Assembly (NCBI GenBank): GCA_020635905.1
Contig: JACJYV010000001.1
Location: 248,001 to 312,000 of the forward strand
Source: Bacteroidia bacterium
Lineage (GTDB): Bacteria > Bacteroidota > Bacteroidia > J057 > JADKCL01
Length of the DNA stretch: 64,000 bases
Reading direction: 5' to 3'
Part shown: piece by piece, positions 41,287 to 49,096 of the stretch
How the letters are laid out: each line of letters opens with the position of its first letter
Numbering within the stretch: position 1 is the first letter of the stretch
The notes under the pieces: model-generated
Databases searched by the model: none
Seen by the model: only the letters and a program-made list of their open reading frames with translations
Told to the model about the DNA's origin: nothing
Translations under genes and position numbers: made by a program

Positions 41287-42171
41287 GTGTTTTCGCTCAA
41301 AATAAGGCATTATGGGTTAATTTTGGCCGCCCTGCTTTCCCTCGCGGGTTGCCAGCTGGATGAACCCTTGCCCTCCCTTCACAAAAAATACCTGTTTGCC
41401 GGGCATTGTTATGAGTTTAAAGACCCGGAAAATGGAATTGATCCCCGCATCAAAACCCTGAATTTAAACAGTTACGACCATTTTACCCTGGGAGGAGATG
41501 TGCTTTTTGAAGGGGTCAGAGATCAGGCTTCTCTGGATGCCCTGGACGAAGTGGTGGACCTGAGTTCGCCCAAAACTCATTGGGCGTTAGGAAATCATGA
41601 CCTGCTGGCAGGCCACCAGGATTGGATCGAAGAAAAGACGGGCCGGCCTTCTTTTTATTCCTTTCACCAGGACGGGGTCACCTTTGTGCTCCTCAACACC
41701 AACATCCTGAAAACAGATTGCCCCAATCTGGACGAACAGTACGCCATGCTGCAGTCTGTCTGCGACACCCTGCAAAAATCCAGTCATTTGGTCCTGCTGA
41801 TGCACCACGTGATCTGGGGGAAAGTGATTGACGGGGGTACACTTGGGGTTGCCAACGGCGACAACCCATGGTTTCACCTCAATTGCGCCAGTCCCACTCC
41901 CTATTTCGACCTGACGGCCTATCCCCTGCTGACCTCAGTGCGGCAGCGCGGGATCAAAGTGCTGGTGATTTCTGGTGATCTGGGCCAGCAAAAACAACAA
42001 TTCGAGTACATCACCCCCGAAGGCATTGTATTCCTGGGAGCCGGCCTGAACAAAAGCGCCACCCTTTGGTTTGGCAATACCTACCGCGGAAATGACGCCA
42101 TGATCGTCCTCCATCACGACCTTGCGGAAAAAACCCTGGATTGGGAGTTTGTAAAGATTGATTCTTTGTGA
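41287..42171 (+). CDS. Metallophosphoesterase-like lipoprotein
   Basis: 294 aa if started at the GTG at 41287, which gives a signal peptide with lipobox SLAGC (Cys at about 20); the frame is open far upstream but overlaps the hydrolase gene. Calcineurin-like motifs: GGD (about 67-69), WALGNHDLLAGH (about 99-110), LMHHVIWG (about 172-179) and ISGDLGQQ (about 232-239). The first motif DxH is degenerate (FAGHCYEF), so metal binding may be changed. It should be anchored at the outside of a membrane. The stop codon is the first base triplet of a 7-bp-period array. Confidence 0.78.
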   Translation: MFSLKIRHYGLILAALLSLAGCQLDEPLPSLHKKYLFAGHCYEFKDPENGIDPRIKTLNLNSYDHFTLGGDVLFEGVRDQASLDALDEVVDLSSPKTHWALGNHDLLAGHQDWIEEKTGRPSFYSFHQDGVTFVLLNTNILKTDCPNLDEQYAMLQSVCDTLQKSSHLVLLMHHVIWGKVIDGGTLGVANGDNPWFHLNCASPTPYFDLTAYPLLTSVRQRGIKVLVISGDLGQQKQQFEYITPEGIVFLGAGLNKSATLWFGNTYRGNDAMIVLHHDLAEKTLDWEFVKIDSL

Positions 42172-42224
42172 GTTTGAGTCGTTAGTCCTGAGTCCTTAGA
42201 TGTGAGAGTTGAGATTTTAGAGAG
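42169..42224. repeat. 7-bp-period array, GAGTNNT family
   Basis: Eight units in register from 42169 to 42224, consensus NAGTCNT changing to GAGANTT. The first unit contains the TGA stop of the phosphoesterase gene. It is followed 8 bp later by a second array of a different family. Confidence 0.68.
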
Positions 42225-42232
42225 AAAGAACA

Positions 42233-42281
42233 GCTCATTGCTCGAAGCTCGTTGCTCATTTCTCGTATCTCGTAGCTTGCA
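42233..42281. repeat. 7-bp-period array, GCTCNTT family
   Basis: Seven units in register (42233 to 42281), consensus GCTCGTT, with TCTCGTA twice. It ends 4 bp before the stop codon (42286-42288) of the convergent outer membrane protein gene. Related to the array at 22858-22885. Confidence 0.75.
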
Positions 42282-42285
42282 GCCT

Positions 42286-42984
42286 TTACTCTTCCTCTTC
42301 TACGGGGGGAGGCGGAGGGGGCGCTTTGCGGAATTGCTTGCCCGACATGAAGACCGTGGTCAGTTCGATGCTGAGGGTGCGGACTTTGCTGCCGTCGTAA
42401 AGACGGGTGCTGTTGGGGTTGGGATTGCGGATCACATTGGTGAGGCCCACGTCGTAATAAACGCCAAAACCAACCGCGCCGTAGCCCGTGGGAAAGTCAA
42501 AGGCGCAGCCAAAAGGGAGGGTGACGTACATGCGATTCACCTTGCCGGTCGTGCCGGGCTCCAGAAAGCCTGTAGCCACGAAACGGTAGCCCATTTCATA
42601 GCCTATCTGTGGATTGACCACCCCAAAGCGTGGCCCAACCTTGATTTCATATTCGAGGGCTGTGAGGCCCGTATTATTGCCGTCTTTGAAGTCCTGCATG
42701 ACGCCTGGGAAATTGGGGAATCCCTTGCCGTTTCCATTCTTGTAGCAGAGATTCAACCCCGTGCGAAAACCTCCGTTATTGAAATAGGCCTGGTAAAAAA
42801 GCCCAAAAGCGCCATCAGACCACATTCCTTCCACCACATCAAATTCCTTCGCACGGAAAAAGTAATTGAAATCCCCCACAAAACGCAACCCAATCCCCCG
42901 CTGGGCCTGAACTTCCTCTGCAAGTCCGCCCAGACCCAAAAAAATCAGAACCAGCAAGAAAAATTTACTTCTGAGTGCCATCAT
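42286..42984 (-). CDS. Outer membrane beta-barrel protein, proline-rich tail
   Basis: 232 aa from the ATG at 42984 (the next codon is also ATG; a TTG at 42999 is possible). Signal peptide to about residue 26 (EEVQAQ). The mature part has alternating hydrophobic strands ending in aromatic residues (FVGDFNYFFR, GAFGLFYQAYF, GFGVYYDVGL), typical of small OmpA-like or OprF-like barrels. The C-terminal end is six or more Pro followed by Glu. Function unknown. Its start overlaps the cca gene by 20 bp, so it is the last gene of nuoN-cca-omp. Confidence 0.72.
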   Translation of the reverse strand: MMALRSKFFLLVLIFLGLGGLAEEVQAQRGIGLRFVGDFNYFFRAKEFDVVEGMWSDGAFGLFYQAYFNNGGFRTGLNLCYKNGNGKGFPNFPGVMQDFKDGNNTGLTALEYEIKVGPRFGVVNPQIGYEMGYRFVATGFLEPGTTGKVNRMYVTLPFGCAFDFPTGYGAVGFGVYYDVGLTNVIRNPNPNSTRLYDGSKVRTLSIELTTVFMSGKQFRKAPPPPPPVEEEE

Positions 42985-44392
42985 TTTTTGAATTTTCAAT
43001 TAACTCCCTGCCCAGCTTATCCATCAAGGCGAATGCAGCTTCCTTCTCATTGGGTATTTCCCCCTCCAGAATAGCTTCGCGCACCGCGTTCTTTATATCT
43101 CCAACGAGCCGGGAGGGCCGAATGTTGAAATGAGCCATGATCATTTCTCCCGTCACGGGGGGTTGCCAGTTGCGCAATTGATCCCGTTCCTCCACTTCCA
43201 CCACCCTCTGCTCGACGTAATCGAAGTTTCTCAGGTATTTTTTGACCTTATTCTTGTCGCGGGTGGTAATGTCAGCCCGGCACAACTGCAATAATTTTTC
43301 CAGGTCGTCGCCCGCATCCATGATGAGACGACGGATGGCCGAGTCAGTCACAGTCTCGTCCACCAGGGCAATAGGGCGCAGGTGCAGCCTCACCATTTTC
43401 TCCACGAACTTCATCTTTTGGTCCTGAGGCAGTTTCAATCGCTGAAAAATGCCCGGCACCATGCGTGCACCCCGTTCCTCATGGCCGTGAAAAGTCCAGC
43501 CGTGCTGGGGATCAAAACGCTTGGTAGGCGGCTTGGCAATGTCGTGCAAAATGGCGCTCCAGCGCAGCCAGAGGTCGTCAGACATCTCGCAAAGGTTGTC
43601 GAGCACCTGCAGGGTATGGAAAAAATTATCCTTATGTCCCTTGCCGTCAATCACATCCACCCCGTACAATTTGACCATTTCAGGGAAAAACTCATGCAGC
43701 AATCCCGTACTGAACAGCATTTTGAACCCGCGGGACGGCTTTTCAGAGAGAATGATCTTATTCAGTTCCGTGGTAATCCTTTCCTGAGAAATTATGGACA
43801 GCCGCGAACTGTTGGCTGTAATGGCCTGATAGGTTTCGGGATGAATCTGAAAATTCAGCTGAGAGGCAAAGCGAATGGCCCGCATCATGCGCAGGGGATC
43901 GTCTGAGAAGGTGATGTTGGGATCAGTAGGCGTGCGGATAATTCCCTCTTTCAGGTCGTCCAATCCCCCAAAAGGATCGATTACACTGCCAAAATCTGCT
44001 TCATTCAGGGAAATGGACAATGCATTGATGGTAAAATCCCGCCGAACCTGATCGTCCTGCAGGGTGCCTTCCTCTACAATAGGTTTGCGCGAATCACGGC
44101 GGTAACTTTCCCGTCTGGCGCCCACAAATTCCACTTCCAGGTCCTCAAAGTTGACCATGGCGGTACGAAAACTCTCATAAACCGTGAAATTTTTGGCTCC
44201 CACCCTTTCGGCAAAAGCCGCCGCCAGATCAGTTCCCTGGCCTACCACCACAATATCAATGTCTTTGCATTCGCGACCCAAAATGGCGTCACGCACAAAG
44301 CCACCAATCACATAAACTGGTAATCCGCTGGAAGCCGCAAGAATCCTGAGATGCTCAAATACCGGGTGCGCAATCGCTTGGAGAAGCTTCAT
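42965..44392 (-). CDS. CCA tRNA nucleotidyltransferase with HD domain
   Basis: 475 aa. N-terminal polymerase head: GGFVRDAILGRECKDIDIVVVG (about 26-47, catalytic DxD in DID), then FVGARRESYRRDS, RRDFTINALSISL (about 112-124, motif that follows the metal site) and DPLRMMRAIRFASQL. HD region: HTLQVLDNLCEM and WSAILHDIAKPPT (about 250-290). Adds or repairs the 3'-CCA end of tRNAs; HD-containing forms may also remove phosphates. The gene starts 3 bp after nuoN stops, and the outer membrane protein gene overlaps its end. Confidence 0.93.
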   Translation of the reverse strand: MKLLQAIAHPVFEHLRILAASSGLPVYVIGGFVRDAILGRECKDIDIVVVGQGTDLAAAFAERVGAKNFTVYESFRTAMVNFEDLEVEFVGARRESYRRDSRKPIVEEGTLQDDQVRRDFTINALSISLNEADFGSVIDPFGGLDDLKEGIIRTPTDPNITFSDDPLRMMRAIRFASQLNFQIHPETYQAITANSSRLSIISQERITTELNKIILSEKPSRGFKMLFSTGLLHEFFPEMVKLYGVDVIDGKGHKDNFFHTLQVLDNLCEMSDDLWLRWSAILHDIAKPPTKRFDPQHGWTFHGHEERGARMVPGIFQRLKLPQDQKMKFVEKMVRLHLRPIALVDETVTDSAIRRLIMDAGDDLEKLLQLCRADITTRDKNKVKKYLRNFDYVEQRVVEVEERDQLRNWQPPVTGEMIMAHFNIRPSRLVGDIKNAVREAILEGEIPNEKEAAFALMDKLGRELIENSKNDGTQK

Positions 44393-44395
44393 TCA

Positions 44396-45847
44396 TCAGG
44401 GTGTCGCCTGGGTGAAGTAATCCGCCAGGACAAACAAATGGTCAAGTTGGCTGGTGAAGGCAGCCGGATACAATCCAAATAAAAGAAGCAATGCAGCGAG
44501 TATCCCAACCCCAATGGTTGGATAGATGTTGGAGGTTTTCACTTCAACTGGCTTTTCTGTGGTCTGGAAGAACATGGAAACGATCACGCGAATGTAGTAG
44601 AATGCGCCGGCCACGGAGGTAATGATACCCAGAATGGCCAGCAGGGTGTATTTCGCATGAATTGCCGAGATAAATACAAAGTATTTGCTCATGAATCCAG
44701 CCAGCGGAGGAATGCCAGCCAGGGAGAACAGGAAGATAGACATGGCAGCACCAAACCAGGGATTGCGCATGCCCAGCCCCTTCCAGCCATCCAGATCAGC
44801 ATCCTGATCCTTCAGTTCGGCCATGCCGATCATGCCGAAGGCGCCAATATTCATCAGGGTGTAGATAAACATGTAGAATACAGCCGCCATCAGGCCTTCA
44901 GGACCGGCACACAGGGCCAGCAAAACGTAACCTGAGTGGGCAATACTGGAATAAGCCAGCATCCTTTTGAGGCTTTTTTGCTGCACGGCCACCACGTTTC
45001 CGTAGATCATGGTGAGCAGAGCAATAACGCCAATCACATTATAGATTTTCTCATTGACCACCACATCAGGCAGGGTCTTGTTGAGGAAAATGCCAAAAGC
45101 GATGAAAGCTGCTGCCTTGGAGCCCGTGGCCATAAAGCCCGCCAACGGAGTGGGCGAGCCTGAATACACGTCGGGAGTCCAGGCATGGAAGGGGAAGGCA
45201 GATACTTTGAAAAGGAATCCAATCAGGATCAGACCCATGCCAGGCAGCAAGAGACCGGATTCCTGAAGCCGGGCGAAGTCCATGGAGGAGTAGTTGGTGG
45301 AGCCTGCCCCACCGTAAATCAGGGCAATTCCATAGATGAAAAACCCGGTTGCAAAGGCTCCCAGCAGGAAATATTTCAGACCCGCTTCGTTGGACTTGAG
45401 GTCGCGCTTGAAAAGCGCAGCCATGATATACAAACAGATGGACATGGTTTCCAGCCCAATGAAAGTCACGATCAAATCGTTGGCATTGGCCAGCAGGATC
45501 ATTCCCACGACGGCAAATACCAACAGAGCGTAAATATCATAGATGGGTTTTTCCTGTCTTTTGAGGAAATCTGAAAGGAAAAAGAGGGTAAATAATCCGG
45601 AAACAGACAATAAAATCGTCACCAGAGAAGCCAGTCCCCCGGTGAAAATCATTTTGTTGAAAGCCAGTTGCTGTACGTCCATTCCTTCCTGCAAAGGCAG
45701 AGCCAGTACGGCCGTTCCCACAAACCCGATTCCTGCGATGAGGGGCAAAACTGACCTCACTTTGAAGGCGTCAAGCATCATCAGGAGTAGTCCTGTGGCA
45801 ATCAGAAAAAGGATTGGAATGATGTGGATCAGGTCCTGGTTGAACAT
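44396..45847 (-). CDS. nuoN: NADH-quinone oxidoreductase subunit N
   Basis: 483 aa from the ATG at 45847 (MFNQDLIHIIP); an upstream start at 45904 would add 19 non-membrane residues. Fourteen or so membrane helices, with the proton-pumping antiporter features of the family: IGLETMSICLYIMAALFKRD (Glu in helix 5), the Lys in FLFKVSAFPFHAWTPDVY (helix 7), and AYSSIAHSGYVLLAL with the Lys on the preceding KSLKRML. Part of complex I. Like nuoD, it lies alone, here as the first gene of nuoN-cca-omp. Confidence 0.95.
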   Translation of the reverse strand: MFNQDLIHIIPILFLIATGLLLMMLDAFKVRSVLPLIAGIGFVGTAVLALPLQEGMDVQQLAFNKMIFTGGLASLVTILLSVSGLFTLFFLSDFLKRQEKPIYDIYALLVFAVVGMILLANANDLIVTFIGLETMSICLYIMAALFKRDLKSNEAGLKYFLLGAFATGFFIYGIALIYGGAGSTNYSSMDFARLQESGLLLPGMGLILIGFLFKVSAFPFHAWTPDVYSGSPTPLAGFMATGSKAAAFIAFGIFLNKTLPDVVVNEKIYNVIGVIALLTMIYGNVVAVQQKSLKRMLAYSSIAHSGYVLLALCAGPEGLMAAVFYMFIYTLMNIGAFGMIGMAELKDQDADLDGWKGLGMRNPWFGAAMSIFLFSLAGIPPLAGFMSKYFVFISAIHAKYTLLAILGIITSVAGAFYYIRVIVSMFFQTTEKPVEVKTSNIYPTIGVGILAALLLLFGLYPAAFTSQLDHLFVLADYFTQATP

Positions 45848-46028
45848 ATTGTGCGCTGTTAAATGCGGATTCTGATAGAATTTAGTAATTGGATTATCTC
45901 CCAAAAGCCGGAATCCGGTAATAATACCGTCTTACAGCGGCTAAAAATAGCAAACGGGGTAGAAGTTTCAAAGTTCCGTAAATATTAATTCGTGGATAAC
46001 GCTCAAAGTGGCCAAAATACCGGGCAAT

Positions 46029-46607
46029 TTAGTCACGAATGATGTGCATAGAGCCGTCTGGATTCAGCTTCAAAACCCGGGAAGGAGCCGAAATCACCCG
46101 CTCCTCCTGCCTCCATTCCACCACATAATCTGCCCCCTGCAAAAGTACGGGGGCAATGTCAGCATAGCTGCCGCCAAAGGGCACCCCGCTCAGGTTGGCG
46201 GAAGTGGAAACCAGCGGCCTGCCCAGCCTGGCCAGCAGGTCCTGACAAAATGGATCCCGGGGAATGCGCAGGCCAATGCTCCCATCTGGAGCCACCAATG
46301 CAGGCGCCAGTCCTTTGGCCCCTGATACCACCAAAGTCACCGCCCGGGGCGATGCTTCAATCTCCTCCTGCAAATAAGCAGGAACGGGGTCGGCGTACTG
46401 CGAGGCCATGGCCCAGTCAGCCACCAGCACAATCATGCTCATGGAGGAAGGGCGGTTTTTCATCTGAAAAATACGCTCCACGGGCAAATCAAGAGTAGCA
46501 TCGCAACCAATTCCCCAAATGGTATCCGTGGGATAAATGATTACACCATTGCGTTTCAGGGCAGAGTGAGCCCTCATGAGATCAGATTCGTAAGCTTTAT
46601 TTTCCAT
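46029..46607 (-). CDS. L-threonylcarbamoyladenylate synthase (TsaC/Sua5/YrdC family)
   Basis: 192 aa. Makes threonylcarbamoyl-AMP for the t6A37 modification of tRNAs that read ANN codons. The motifs are clear: YPTDTIWGIGCDA (about 26-38), IFQMKNRPSSMSMIVLVAD (about 46-64, KxRxxxxPL-like region in altered form: here RPSSMSM), TLVVSGAKGLAPALVAPDGSIGLRIPRD (about 95-122) and PLVSTSANLSGVPFGG (about 134-149). No Sua5 C-terminal domain. It is 8 bp from the preceding glycosyltransferase gene. Confidence 0.92.
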   Translation of the reverse strand: MENKAYESDLMRAHSALKRNGVIIYPTDTIWGIGCDATLDLPVERIFQMKNRPSSMSMIVLVADWAMASQYADPVPAYLQEEIEASPRAVTLVVSGAKGLAPALVAPDGSIGLRIPRDPFCQDLLARLGRPLVSTSANLSGVPFGGSYADIAPVLLQGADYVVEWRQEERVISAPSRVLKLNPDGSMHIIRD

Positions 46608-46615
46608 GGTTTTTT

Positions 46616-47749
46616 CTACTTCAATAGCCCATTATAAAGGTCCATCCATTGCCGCGCCAGAATGGCGCGGTCGAAGTGGCGGGCATGCTGCAGCCCTTTG
46701 CTGCGCATGGATTCCCGCAGGGCGGGGTCATTCCACACCTGGCTTATTTTTCCCGCCAGATCCTTGGCATCCAGCGGATCTGCATACACAGCCGCATCAC
46801 CCCCCGCCTCGGCAAAAACGCCTCCCTCTGAGGTGATGACGGGACATCCACTGCTGATGGCTTCCAGAATTGGAATTCCAAATCCCTCCTGCAAGGCGGG
46901 ATAAATGAAAAGCCTGGCTGCCTGGTAAAGTCCTGGCAAATCCTCCTGCGGGACCCGGCCCGCGAAACTGATTCTGGGCTCCATTTTCAACTCAGCCACC
47001 AGATTTTGCAGCCGGGGAAGGTATTTTTGTCCCGCCCCACAAATCAACAACTTGCCTTTTTCAGTTTCGCTCAACTGCCAGGCGCGAATCAGGTTTTCCA
47101 GGTTCTTGCGTGGTTCCAGATTCCCCACAAACAAGGCAAATTCACCCGGCAATTGATATTTTTGCTGCAGAGAATTCAACTCAGAACCACTCCAACGACG
47201 GTCAAAAATTGGGTCAATTCCCTGATAAATCATCTGAATCTTTGCGGGATCAATCCCATAAAATTTGACCAAATCTCTGCGGGTTTCCTCACTTACGGCA
47301 ACAATCTGGTCTGCGATTTTACAGGCATGCCTGCATTTGCGGTCATAAATTCCCGCCTGGGTTCGTCCGTAAAATTCTGGGTGGTGCAAAAAAATGAGAT
47401 CATGAACCGTGACCACACTTTTGATCGGGTTCTGCTTTGCTCCAAATGGCAATTCTGCACTGAGTCCGTGGTACACTTCAATCTGGTCGCGGAGAAGGTC
47501 CCTGACCATTCCCCGGCTTCGCCAAACGGAAGGAAAAATCCGGCTGACAAACCCTTGCGGGAGATGTACATTAAATTTCTCGGAATCTGACTCTGGAAAA
47601 ATCCCTTCTTCTCCCCTGCCCGGGCTATACAAATGCATTTCTGGAGCGCCTAAGGACAATTGAGCCAGGGAAAGCAGCAGGGTGCGGCTGTAATTTCCCA
47701 ACCCGCTGCGGTTAAAAAAAGCCCGTTTGGCATCAAATCCAATCCTCAT
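46616..47749 (-). CDS. GT4-family glycosyltransferase
   Basis: 377 aa, GT-B fold. N-terminal domain starts MRIGFDAKRAFFNRSGLGNYSR, with a nucleotide-binding C-terminal half: FVGNLEPRKNLENLIRAW (about 203-220), ISFAGRVPQEDLPGLYQAARLFIYPALQEGFGIPILEA (about 255-292, including the EX7E motif) and GCPVITSEGGVFAEAGGDAA. Retaining mechanism expected; donor and acceptor unknown. It precedes the TsaC gene by 8 bp, a pairing with no obvious functional link. No other glycan genes are beside it. Confidence 0.9.
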   Translation of the reverse strand: MRIGFDAKRAFFNRSGLGNYSRTLLLSLAQLSLGAPEMHLYSPGRGEEGIFPESDSEKFNVHLPQGFVSRIFPSVWRSRGMVRDLLRDQIEVYHGLSAELPFGAKQNPIKSVVTVHDLIFLHHPEFYGRTQAGIYDRKCRHACKIADQIVAVSEETRRDLVKFYGIDPAKIQMIYQGIDPIFDRRWSGSELNSLQQKYQLPGEFALFVGNLEPRKNLENLIRAWQLSETEKGKLLICGAGQKYLPRLQNLVAELKMEPRISFAGRVPQEDLPGLYQAARLFIYPALQEGFGIPILEAISSGCPVITSEGGVFAEAGGDAAVYADPLDAKDLAGKISQVWNDPALRESMRSKGLQHARHFDRAILARQWMDLYNGLLK

Positions 47750-47847
47750 GCAGCAAAGTTGCCTGATCGGGGGAAGAATACAAAGGAATTTGTTGAAATG
47801 AGGTGATTTGAAATTATGAACTTTGCTTTACTCAGATGAAGCCTGGC

Positions 47848-48495
47848 TTAATTTCGCTTCCAGCCACTATCATCGTAATTGTTTTCCCTTTTCCAGCCGG
47901 GCAACCATGTGTTCAACAATTTAATAAACCTCCATAAATCCATTTTATTACCTGATTTGATATTAAATTTGTGGTCTTTCAGGAAACTACGATAATATAA
48001 AGTCCAGGCGGAATAAAAGCCTTTCAATTCTTTTGGAGAATCATACATAAGTCCTGTATTGCGGCTCAACCAGGCAGGAATAATTTCAAAAATCGAATCA
48101 GGATCAGAGTTGTGAACAAAAATATCTCTTCCTGACAGATCAGAAGTGTGTTGGTCATACCCATGAGGAGTATCATCTAATATGGCGATGGACTTATCCT
48201 TTCGGGATTTGAGATAAGTAAAACATCCAAAATCTATTCCGAGTTCGAATGGCATATTAAAACGTGCAAATTCATTGGGCTCTGAGGACCTGTTCCTTGA
48301 AAGATCATGAATTGAAAACTTTGAATTCCTGATCATCATTGCAATCTCATTTAATCTGTCGTGAGCCGCATTTCTGGTTATAGACATTTGGATGTCGAAC
48401 TTATAAAACGAAAGGGTAAAAATTATTCTTTCCAGAAAACCTCTATATTTTTCATCAAAAGGGCAATTGATGAAGACATTATTCTCATAAGGCAT
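47848..48495 (-). CDS. Putative TIR-like/nucleotide-processing protein of a two-gene cassette
   Basis: 215 aa. Motifs NVFINCPFDEKY (about 6-17), FSIHDLSRNRSSE (about 60-72) and ARFNMPFELGIDFG (about 77-90), followed by KSIAILDDTPHGYDQHTSDLSGRDI (about 100-124). This is the pattern of a widespread uncharacterised family with a Rossmann-like fold, similar in layout to TIR, nucleoside deoxyribosyltransferase and related domains, where the Glu in FEL would be the key residue. The C-terminal third (about 140-215) is helical. Such proteins often sit in defence islands; that role is an inference. Starts 2 bp after a small partner gene. Low GC compared with the neighbours suggests transfer. Confidence 0.65.
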   Translation of the reverse strand: MPYENNVFINCPFDEKYRGFLERIIFTLSFYKFDIQMSITRNAAHDRLNEIAMMIRNSKFSIHDLSRNRSSEPNEFARFNMPFELGIDFGCFTYLKSRKDKSIAILDDTPHGYDQHTSDLSGRDIFVHNSDPDSIFEIIPAWLSRNTGLMYDSPKELKGFYSAWTLYYRSFLKDHKFNIKSGNKMDLWRFIKLLNTWLPGWKRENNYDDSGWKRN

Positions 48496-48497
48496 TA

Positions 48498-48833
48498 CTA
48501 ATCAATAAGTTTAATTCTATTACCCAGCCCCTTACTGACAAGAACTTTTGCAAATTTTTTCGCTGATTCCACATCAGGAAAATCCTCATCAATTGGCTTA
48601 CTATTCCCTTCAACTCTGATTGCCCATTTTGTTTTTCCAGAATGCGCAATGTATACATTAGAAGGCGTACCTTCCCGAACCTCGTTACTTTCATAAGATT
48701 CAGGTTCTGATGATTTAAAGGGATATATATAAATCAGTCCTTCTTTGGACTCTGATGAGTATTTAATGTCCTCAACAATTTCCCTGAACTCAGCATCAGA
48801 CAAAGTAGTGATATCTTTAAATTTTGTGCTCAT
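48498..48833 (-). CDS. Small DUF2188-like partner protein
   Basis: 111 aa. A charged N-terminal region (about 1-55) leads to a C-terminal domain with KWAIRVEGNSKPIDEDFPDVESAKKFAKVL (about 70-99). The pattern W-A-V/I-K/R-x-EGNS...A...A is that of DUF2188, a small beta-beta-alpha fold found in effector and accessory proteins. Not an enzyme by its motifs. It lies 2 bp upstream of the TIR-like gene, so the two form a cassette in which this protein may serve as regulator, sensor or immunity partner (inference). Confidence 0.55.
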   Translation of the reverse strand: MSTKFKDITTLSDAEFREIVEDIKYSSESKEGLIYIYPFKSSEPESYESNEVREGTPSNVYIAHSGKTKWAIRVEGNSKPIDEDFPDVESAKKFAKVLVSKGLGNRIKLID

Positions 48834-49032
48834 AATTTATAAACCCAATTTAAACAAATTTTAGTTTAATCATTCGTACAAAATCAGAAAATGTTCGTTC
48901 AATTTACCCACAAATTGGTGTAAAGATCGTGATTCCCGACAAGTTAAGTTGGGAATTTCTTTTTCAATTTTGCAAATAAACTCAACAGATCACCTCATAA
49001 ATTCCGAAGGTAAATCAAAGTGACTCAGGTCA

Positions 49033-49063
49033 TTGAAAAATTCAAAAAATACCGCTACCTTTA
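49033..49063 (+). promoter_or_regulatory. Promoter of the TetR-paa operon
   Basis: TTG at 49033-49035 as -33, a 20-bp spacer, and TACCTTTA at 49056-49063 as -7 (one base off TAnnTTTG). The start site would be near 49070, inside the operator. Confidence 0.6.
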
Positions 49064-49064
49064 C

Positions 49065-49080
49065 CCTAACAAACGTTAGG
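49065..49080. promoter_or_regulatory. Putative TetR/PaaR operator
   Basis: CCTAAC (49065-49070), AAAC, GTTAGG (49075-49080): a 16-bp inverted repeat just after the -7 box and 16 bp before the regulator start. The core agrees at nine of ten fixed positions with the PaaR site CNAACGNNCGTTNG as I recall it. It implies autorepression that is lifted by phenylacetyl-CoA. Confidence 0.68.
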
Positions 49081-49096
49081 TAGATTTCGTTACGTT

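Noticed and set aside
42202..43074. Plus-strand frame of 290 codons
   Set aside because: It starts in the heptamer arrays and runs opposite the outer membrane protein and cca genes; low-complexity translation and no signal or domain.
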